Assembly (NCBI GenBank): GCA_937952455.1
Contig: CALFYU010000355.1
Coordinates: 1-10,625, forward strand
DNA: 10,625 bases
Origin: an uncultured Planctomycetaceae bacterium
GTDB lineage: Bacteria > Planctomycetota > Planctomycetia > Planctomycetales > Planctomycetaceae
Direction: 5' to 3'
The notes beneath the pieces are model-generated. The model was not told the origin of the DNA. It ran no database searches and saw nothing but the letters and a program-made list of their open reading frames with translations. Shown here piece after piece: positions 5,532 through 10,625 of the stretch (within the stretch, counting starts at the first letter, position 1; each line of letters opens with the position of its first letter). A program made the position numbers and the translations under genes.

Positions 5532-8219
5532 ATGGAACGTGGTTTCAGCACACAGGCAGCGGCCCGCCTGAGTGAATCCAAAGCAAAGGTCGCCGCCATT
5601 CGCCAGCGTGCGCAGCAAGCACATGCAGCGAATGTTCCCGCCTGGCAAGTTGTGAACGAGTTGGCCGCGGAAACCGAGACGATTATCGTCGAGTTCTTCC
5701 GCGGCATGCTTGATGGCCTGAATTCGGTCGATCGCCGGCAGGTGGAACAAAACACCTCGGTCGTGAAGATGGGGGGCTTCGGGCGGGGAGAGTTGGCGCC
5801 GTTCTCCGACGTCGATTTGATGTTTCTGTATCGCGGCACAATCGACACCATGCTCACCGATGCGCTGGGGAGCGTGGTGCGTCATTGTTGGGACGCGGGC
5901 ATCAAGTTGGGTCATACCGTGCAGAACATGCGCGACGCCGTCCGGCTGGGCCGCAGCGACATCACGTTTGCGACATCGGCGATTGAGGCCCGGCTGTTGT
6001 GCGGCGATGCGCAGTTGCTCAACGATTTCCGACAGTTGTTCCGCCGTAAGGTCGTCGACCGCAATCTGCAATCGTTTACCGAACAGTGCATTGCCACGCG
6101 GGCCGTCGAGCGCAAAAAATTCGGCGGTTCGGTCAGTCAAGTGCAGCCCAACATCAAACGCTCGCCCGGCGGGCTGCGCGATTTGCACTTGATGCGCTGG
6201 ATTGGATTTGCCCGCTACCAGATTTCCGAAATTGACGAGCTGCACAAAGTGTGGGCCCTGGCCGAAGACGACGTGCGGTTGCTGGTCGAAGCCCGCGACT
6301 TTCTGACACGCATCCGCTGCGACCTGCACTTTCATGCCCAAGGCCCGCAAGACGTCGTCTCCCGTGAAGAACAGTTGCGGCTTGCGGATGAAATGGGATA
6401 TCAGGCCCGGCCGGGACTGCAACCGGTGGAATGTTTCATGCGGGATTACTTCCGCTACGCGTCGGCGATCGACGACCTCACGGAGCGATTGACGTCAATG
6501 GAGCGTCCGCGGGCGATTAGCGCGCGAATCGCGGATCGCATTCTGCCGGCCCGCACCGAGGACGTGTTCGTTTTCAGCGGCGACCGAATCGACGTGCAGA
6601 CCGAGCACCATGCCCGCTTATGTAACGACTTGAAACTTCAGGTCAGCTTGTTCGCGCTGTCGGCGCGCACGGGCGTGGAGCCCTCACCGTATTTGTTGCG
6701 CGACATTGCCCAAAGCAACCCGGCCGAACTGGACGAGATCCCCCCCGAAACGGCGGAAGAGTTCCTCTCGATCTTCAACTGCATCGGGGCGATCGAAACG
6801 ACGCTGCGCAAGATGTATAAAGCGGGCGTGTTGGAAGCGATCATCCCGGAGATGTCCCGCGCGCGCGGGTTATTGGAGTTCAACGAATACCACAAGTACA
6901 CAGTCGACGAACATTCGCTGAGAACGGTGGGAGCGGCGGAGACGTTTCACAACGAGCCGAGTTTATTGGGCCAGGTCTACGGAGACGTCAAACGCAAATA
7001 TCTACTGCACCTGGCCATGCTGTTGCACGATTTGGGCAAGGGATACGAAGAGGATCACTGCATCGTCGGCGGCCAGATCGCTGCGGCCGTCGCGGAGCGA
7101 TTGCATTTGAAAGAGTCGCACGGCGACCGTCTGGTGTTCTTGGTCGAGAAGCATCTGATGATGTCGCACCTGGCGTTTCGCCGGAACATCAACGATATCA
7201 ATGTGATTTTGCCGTTCACCCGGGAAGTGGGAAGTTTGGACATGCTGCGGATGCTGTATGTCCTGACCGCCGCCGACATCAACGCGGTGGGGCCGACGAC
7301 GTGGAACGAGTGGAAGGGGGGATTGCTGGCCGAATTATATGAGCGGTCCATGTTGCTGTTGAGTGGAGTGCGGCATGACGTCGAGTTTCACGAGCGATTG
7401 AATCAATTGCGCCAACGCGTGCGGCAATACATCAACTCCTCGGCGGTGTTGTCGGCGACGTTGCCGGGGGATCGCTGGGTCACGGAAACGTTGGCCACGT
7501 TGCCGGATCACTACCTGAGTTCAAATAACGTAGAGCAGGTGGTCGACGACCTGCGGCGGATGGCCTCTCTGCAGCCGGTCGATTCACTCGTCGATTGGAC
7601 CGCGGATACAACCACCGACACCGTGCTTTATCGGATCGTGGCGCATGATTCCTTGGCCCGCGGCTGTTTTTCGAAAATGGCGGGCGTCATGGCGGCGATG
7701 GGGCTGGAAATTGTTTCCGCCGAAATCTGCACGACCTCGGCAGGGATCATCGTCGACAAGTTTCGCGTCGTCGATCCGGAACACACCGGAATTGCCCCCA
7801 ACGACAAATTGAACGAGGTCAAACGAATTATCCGCGAGGTGCTGGTGGGTGAACGGACCGTCAAGTCACTGTTTCAGCGCCGTCGCCCAAACGCCGACCG
7901 CAATCTGGTTCGTCCTGCACGGCCACCGCGGGTGGTGTTCGACAATAATTCGTCCGACACGTGCACGATCATCGATGTCTTTGCCCGCAACCGCTTGGGG
8001 TTGCTGTACGCCATCACCGACGCCCTGTTCGATTTAGGGCTCTCGGTGCAACTGGCCAAGATTTCAACTTACGGCGGGTTGGTGGTCGACGTGTTTTACG
8101 TCACGTGCGAAAACGGAATGCCATTGGAGGATCCAGCTCAACTTTCCGCAGTCATTGGCGAGTTGCAGCGACGCATCGAAGAGTTCGATCATTTCGGGTT
8201 GAAAACGATCGTCGGTTGA
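5532..8219 (+). CDS. glnD: P-II uridylyltransferase / uridylyl-removing enzyme GlnD
   Basis: From ATG 5532 the product is 895 residues, the normal GlnD size; the frame opens at GTG 5490 (909 residues). Neither start has a good ribosome-binding site, and a hairpin (CAGAC/GTCTG, 5500-5513) sits between them, so I favour the ATG. Known: GlnD adds UMP to P-II Tyr51 when nitrogen is short and removes it when glutamine is high. Domains in order (numbered from the ATG): the nucleotidyltransferase with GGFGRGELAPFSDVDL around 81-96 (Asp93 and Asp95 bind metal); the GlnD signature RSPGGLRDLH near 210-219; an HD hydrolase with His461 and the pair His499-Asp500 (LLHDLGKG) plus His541; and two C-terminal ACT glutamine-sensing domains, about 697-770 and 811-890. 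All catalytic motifs are present, so both activities are expected. The cytoplasmic enzyme acts on the P-II protein encoded immediately upstream. Confidence 0.96.
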   Translation: MERGFSTQAAARLSESKAKVAAIRQRAQQAHAANVPAWQVVNELAAETETIIVEFFRGMLDGLNSVDRRQVEQNTSVVKMGGFGRGELAPFSDVDLMFLYRGTIDTMLTDALGSVVRHCWDAGIKLGHTVQNMRDAVRLGRSDITFATSAIEARLLCGDAQLLNDFRQLFRRKVVDRNLQSFTEQCIATRAVERKKFGGSVSQVQPNIKRSPGGLRDLHLMRWIGFARYQISEIDELHKVWALAEDDVRLLVEARDFLTRIRCDLHFHAQGPQDVVSREEQLRLADEMGYQARPGLQPVECFMRDYFRYASAIDDLTERLTSMERPRAISARIADRILPARTEDVFVFSGDRIDVQTEHHARLCNDLKLQVSLFALSARTGVEPSPYLLRDIAQSNPAELDEIPPETAEEFLSIFNCIGAIETTLRKMYKAGVLEAIIPEMSRARGLLEFNEYHKYTVDEHSLRTVGAAETFHNEPSLLGQVYGDVKRKYLLHLAMLLHDLGKGYEEDHCIVGGQIAAAVAERLHLKESHGDRLVFLVEKHLMMSHLAFRRNINDINVILPFTREVGSLDMLRMLYVLTAADINAVGPTTWNEWKGGLLAELYERSMLLLSGVRHDVEFHERLNQLRQRVRQYINSSAVLSATLPGDRWVTETLATLPDHYLSSNNVEQVVDDLRRMASLQPVDSLVDWTADTTTDTVLYRIVAHDSLARGCFSKMAGVMAAMGLEIVSAEICTTSAGIIVDKFRVVDPEHTGIAPNDKLNEVKRIIREVLVGERTVKSLFQRRRPNADRNLVRPARPPRVVFDNNSSDTCTIIDVFARNRLGLLYAITDALFDLGLSVQLAKISTYGGLVVDVFYVTCENGMPLEDPAQLSAVIGELQRRIEEFDHFGLKTIVG

Positions 8220-8229
8220 CCGGTCAACC
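8214..8229. repeat. Perfect 16-bp palindrome across the glnD stop codon
   Basis: GGTTGACCGGTCAACC is identical on both strands and contains the glnD TGA (8217-8219). In RNA it folds as a 6-bp stem with a CCGG loop; in DNA it is a candidate protein-binding site. There is no U-tract after it, so it is a poor intrinsic terminator. Confidence 0.5.
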
Positions 8230-8701
8230 CGTCCCATTTGCAGACCGCTGGACAGATGTCCGCCGGATGAAGGTGCCCGCGCAATTTTCGGTCGCGGCAA
8301 CTGATCGAAGAGAGGGTTTTACCTAAGGCGCCGCAAATCAAGTTCGAAACGTCGGCCGAACGGGCATCCGACAAAAAGGTCTTTAATACGACATCGCCTA
8401 GAATCGGGGAGGATCGGTTTGCGGACGCTTGGTTGAATTGCTATAGTTCGGCCATGTTGATTTTCACGACCACATCACCTCACGATGAATGTTGTGTTAA
8501 GTCACGGTACGCGACGATGAATTCATGGCTGGTTGTTTCAAAGTATTCCTTCGGCGTTGCGCAGGCATTTGTATGCCGATCCCCGAATTAGACGCAACCC
8601 GGTTTTGAACGCGGCCCGAAAGTTGCCAGTGGCTTTGGTGAACGCGGAGACAACCTTGTGAGGTGGTTTTGCGGCGAAGTTGCGATGCAAGGAGGATCGC
8701 A
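8220..8701. other. 482-base stretch with no gene seen
   Basis: No credible coding frame is present; the long minus-strand frame 8497-8847 is a Ser/Thr/Arg-rich shadow of the 57-residue gene region. Small symmetries include a 10-bp palindrome ATGAATTCAT (8517-8526) and a hairpin GGCAT/ATGCC (8564-8577). A possible promoter for the next gene is listed separately. Confidence 0.5.
8419..8447 (+). promoter_or_regulatory. Weak sigma-70-like promoter upstream of the 57-residue gene
   Basis: TTGCGG (8419-8424) and TATAGT (8442-8447) are 17 bases apart, the ideal spacing; the -10 matches five of six consensus bases but the -35 only three. It would leave an untranslated leader of about 250 bases before 8702. 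This is the best -35/-10 pair I found in this stretch, but it is weak. Confidence 0.25.
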
Positions 8702-8875
8702 GTGCAAGAGGTCTCTCTGGAGTTGTCGATCGGCGATGCCGTCCAGATCGGCGACCAAGTCCTAATAGTCGTCGACATCAACGACGACGAAATCTGCTTA
8801 GATCTAACAGAAGTCGGCGACGTCACCACCGATACCGATGACTTCAACGGCCGCGGAATCCTGCCGCCCCGCTAG
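8702..8875 (+). CDS. Small acidic protein with CsrA-like pattern, function unknown
   Basis: A GTG at 8702 with the strongest ribosome-binding site in the window (AAGGAGG, 8689-8695, six bases away) opens a 57-residue frame; an upstream ATG at 8663 has no such site. The product is acidic and strand-rich. Residues 6-35 follow the order L...IGD.V.IGDQV.I.V..I..DEI.L.L, which can be laid on the first three strands of the RNA-binding regulator CsrA (L...GE.I.IGD.I.V.V..I....V.LGI), and the total length is CsrA-like. The Arg residues that CsrA uses to bind RNA (near positions 6-7 and 44) are not present, and the tail (TTDTDDFNGRG) is unlike CsrA. It may be a diverged CsrA relative, a mimic, or an unrelated small beta fold. 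No membrane segment or signal peptide is seen. Existence as a gene is well supported; function is not. Confidence 0.75.
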   Translation: MQEVSLELSIGDAVQIGDQVLIVVDINDDEICLDLTEVGDVTTDTDDFNGRGILPPR

Positions 8876-8930
8876 TTTTTCCGGTCCCAGTGGTGAAGCA
8901 TTCGCGGCTGGCGGACAATTCCTCGTTGCC

Positions 8931-8964
8931 GCCATTGTTGCTAGATCCATTCAGGCAACAAGGC
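8931..8964 (+). terminator. Hairpin downstream of the 57-residue gene
   Basis: TTGTTGC (8935-8941) pairs perfectly with GCAACAA (8955-8961). Three further G-C pairs (8931-8933 with 8962-8964) extend the stem to 10 bp around one bulged A; the loop is 13 bases. It lies 55 bases after the stop codon and lacks a U-tract, so it may be a terminator or a 3'-end stabiliser. Confidence 0.4.
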
Positions 8965-9026
8965 CGAGATTGGTCGACGCGCGGGAGGATGTTGTCCTAC
9001 CTGAGCCAATGCCGCAGCGATGAAGT

Positions 9027-9047
9027 TTGCCGTTTTTACAACGGCAA
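9027..9047. terminator. Hairpin between convergent genes
   Basis: TTGCCGTT (9027-9034) and AACGGCAA (9040-9047) form a perfect 8-bp stem with a 5-base loop. It sits between the stop codons of the plus-strand 57-residue gene (8875) and the minus-strand STAS gene (9105), the expected place for a bidirectional terminator. Neither strand shows a strong U-tract after the stem. Confidence 0.5.
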
Positions 9048-9104
9048 TTGAAGCAACCCATGGCCCGGGACCGGAACCCACAAACCAATGCGGCCGTACG
9101 GCGC

Positions 9105-9467
9105 TCATGCGAGGGCTTCGACGGCGGCCTTTTTCGTGTCGAAGATCTGCCACAGGCTGTCCAACTGCGTGACGTGCAGCACTTCCGCGCAGTTTTCATT
9201 CAGCCCACTCAGGGCGAAGGCGTTCCCTTCCCGCTCGGAGAGGACCTTCCACATTTGAAGAAGGACTTCCAGGAACGAAGACCCGAAGAAAGCGGTATGC
9301 GAGAGATCGATCACGATTTTTGGCGGATCGGCCGTCTGAGCACATTTGAGCAGCACGTCGTTCAGTTCGTCGAGCAGATGATCTCCCAAACTATCGTAGT
9401 CCGGGCCTAACTGGACCACGGTGACGCCGTTTTGCACTTCGATTTCGGGGCTTTGAGGATCGGCCAT
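9105..9467 (-). CDS. STAS-domain protein (anti-sigma factor antagonist-like)
   Basis: A 120-residue single-domain protein of the size and layout of SpoIIAA/RsbV. Residues 9-20 form the first strand, PPKIVIDLSHTAFFGSSFLE (48-67) is the core strand and the phosphorylation loop, and GNAFALSGLN (81-90) with HVTQLDSLWQIF (98-109) matches the C-terminal half. Known: such proteins release sigma factors from anti-sigma kinases unless phosphorylated on a Ser in a D-S-S-G loop. Here the loop reads Gly62-Ser63-Ser64-Phe65: the candidate phospho-Ser (63) is present, but the flanking Asp and Gly are replaced. No partner kinase, phosphatase or sigma gene is in the window. The start ATG 9467 has only a weak AGG upstream. 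A more general STAS role in signalling scaffolds is possible. Confidence 0.88.
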   Translation of the reverse strand: MADPQSPEIEVQNGVTVVQLGPDYDSLGDHLLDELNDVLLKCAQTADPPKIVIDLSHTAFFGSSFLEVLLQMWKVLSEREGNAFALSGLNENCAEVLHVTQLDSLWQIFDTKKAAVEALA

Positions 9468-9763
9468 AGTTTTGCCTGCGGCTTGGTACGTTGTACGCTC
9501 GCGGATCCTTGCTGAATTGCGATCTCATCAGACATACACGAAGTCGGTTCCCGTGCCGGCGGCACGGCCATGCGACGGCGTTTTCTGGGGCTTTTCCCGA
9601 TGCAAGCGCATGCATTGTGCGGGAACCCGCGCGACATCAACGAAAATCGTCTTCAAACGCCTATCGTACCCATCACGGTGGATAAGTCAACGGCTTCGCA
9701 GCAGGGGGCGGCCGCCGCCGATAGGAGCCCGGCGTTGCCAATTGCTATTCGGCGAGCGCCGCG
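9468..9763. other. Intergenic stretch between the protease and STAS genes
   Basis: No gene was found in these 296 bases. Relative to the minus-strand genes this is downstream of the protease and upstream of the STAS gene. It holds a 7-bp perfect hairpin CCGTGCC/GGCACGG with a 3-base loop (9551-9567) and a smaller one GCGGG/CCCGC with a 2-base AA spacer (9619-9630). Either could end the protease transcript; no U-tract accompanies them. Two plus-strand frames covering it (9472-9786, 9570-9956) are Arg-rich and run into the antisense of the protease. Confidence 0.45.
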
Positions 9764-10625
9764 CTACTGGATGGCCTGGAGTGTGATTTCCTTGTTCACC
9801 TGTTCTCCGTCACGTTCCAAGGTCAGGGTGACCACATCTCCGACTTTCTTCTTCGAGAGGGCGTCGGAGAGGTCCTGCGTCGTTCGCAGCCGCTCTCCGT
9901 CCATCCCCACGATCAAATCCCCCACCACGACGTTGCCCGTGCGGGCGTCCAAATAGGTGGGACGGATCCCCGTGCGAGTTTCGAGGCTATTGTCCGCTTC
10001 GAGCCCCACCAAGATCCCTTCGCGATCCAAACGTCGCGTGATTTTGTCCGCCACGGGGCGAATGCCCAATCCGGGACGTTCGACTTTCCCATACTTGATC
10101 AACTCCGGCACGATGCGATTGACCATATCCACCGGCACGGAGAACCCGATACCGGCGGACGCGCTGGTGGGACTGAGAATGGCCGTGGTCACGCCGATCA
10201 TGCGTCCGGAACTATCCAACAGCGGACCGCCGGAACTTCCGGGGTTGATGGCGGCGTCCGTTTGAATTACGTCAGAAATCAACCGCCGATTGGCCGTGCG
10301 GAATGACCGTCCCAGTCCGCTGATGGTCCCGGTCGTGAGCGTGTGGTCCAAGCCGAATGGGTTTCCGATGGCGAAGACCTTTTGCCCGACTTTGAGGTCG
10401 CTGGACGTGCCGACGGTAATCGGCACCAGCGTCCCTGCGGGTGCATCGACTTTGACCACGGCGAGATCTTGGTCGGGCGCCTTGCCGACGAGCCGCGCCT
10501 TTAACACGGTACCGTCGGCCAGTGTCACTTTGACCCCTTTGGCCTGGTTGATCACGTGGTTATTGGTGACGATGTAGCCATCATCGCTCCACACGAATCC
10601 GGATCCCATTCCGCTGGGGACCTCG
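9764..10625 (-). CDS. HtrA/DegP-family serine protease with one PDZ domain, N-terminus outside window
   Basis: The minus-strand frame is open to the right edge, and residues EVPSG just before the first visible Met belong to the conserved run-up to GSGF, so the true start lies beyond 10625. The 286 visible residues hold a trypsin-like domain with the full catalytic triad: His23 (IVTNNHV), Asp53 (DQDLAVVKV) and Ser131 (NPGSSGGPL), with AIGNPFGLDHTLTTGTISGLGR between. A single PDZ domain (about 178-280, starting RPGLGIRP) ends the protein, so it is of the DegS/DegQ-short or Deg1 layout rather than two-PDZ DegP. Known: HtrA proteases degrade misfolded proteins in the periplasm or envelope. The missing N-terminus would show whether it is secreted or membrane-anchored. 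A 297-base gap to the STAS gene makes a shared operon uncertain. Confidence 0.95.
   Translation of the reverse strand, partial: EVPSGMGSGFVWSDDGYIVTNNHVINQAKGVKVTLADGTVLKARLVGKAPDQDLAVVKVDAPAGTLVPITVGTSSDLKVGQKVFAIGNPFGLDHTLTTGTISGLGRSFRTANRRLISDVIQTDAAINPGSSGGPLLDSSGRMIGVTTAILSPTSASAGIGFSVPVDMVNRIVPELIKYGKVERPGLGIRPVADKITRRLDREGILVGLEADNSLETRTGIRPTYLDARTGNVVVGDLIVGMDGERLRTTQDLSDALSKKKVGDVVTLTLERDGEQVNKEITLQAIQ

Noticed and set aside
5439..6422. 327-codon minus-strand frame opposite glnD
   Set aside because: It lies fully antisense to the conserved GlnD nucleotidyltransferase region; long antisense frames are common in GC-rich genes.
9027..9410. 127-codon plus-strand frame opposite the STAS gene
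   Set aside because: It starts inside the terminator-like hairpin, is antisense to a recognisable STAS domain and has no ribosome-binding site.
9957..10577. Plus-strand frames opposite the HtrA-type protease
   Set aside because: They are antisense to a gene with an intact catalytic triad and show low-complexity Ser/Pro/Arg translations.

Overview
The window looks like chromosome from a planctomycete (Planctomycetota). That placement is inferred from four things: a PEP-CTERM-sorted secreted protein, a 274-residue conserved-hypothetical protein of a kind I associate with planctomycete genomes, an amtB-glnB-glnD gene order, and wide GC-rich intergenic spaces with few strong Shine-Dalgarno sites. 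No rRNA, tRNA, CRISPR array, intact transposase or phage gene was seen.

Left part (1-1650, minus strand): the first 240 residues of an enolase-superfamily dehydratase (mandelate racemase / galactonate dehydratase type) run off the left edge. Upstream of it on the same strand is a 249-residue exported PEP-CTERM protein. Region 1651-2406 has no convincing gene but holds a compact cluster of direct and inverted repeats (1778-1837) and a long hairpin (2007-2044).

Centre (2407-8219, plus strand): a 274-residue protein of unknown function with a possible DNA-binding N-terminal part is followed by a nitrogen-control cluster. The cluster is an ammonium channel (amtB), a P-II signal protein (glnB/glnK) and the P-II uridylyltransferase/uridylyl-removing enzyme (glnD). 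A sigma-54-like promoter (3302-3318) and a leader that can fold into consecutive hairpins (3378-3473) precede amtB. A GC hairpin and a palindrome overlapping a TATAAT box separate amtB from glnB. Key residues are present throughout: the Amt twin histidines, P-II Tyr51, and the GlnD nucleotidyltransferase and HD motifs. The genes would therefore form a complete sensing loop: GlnD reads nitrogen status and modifies P-II, and P-II gates AmtB.

Right part (8220-10625): after a 482-base gene-poor stretch comes a 57-residue protein with a very strong ribosome-binding site and a CsrA-like sequence pattern. It converges on a minus-strand STAS-domain (anti-sigma-factor-antagonist-like) gene, with two hairpins between them. 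A minus-strand HtrA/DegP-type serine protease, lacking its N-terminus, runs off the right edge.

The best candidates for something undescribed are the structured amtB leader, the CsrA-like 57-residue protein and the 274-residue protein. None amounts to a clear new system from sequence alone.
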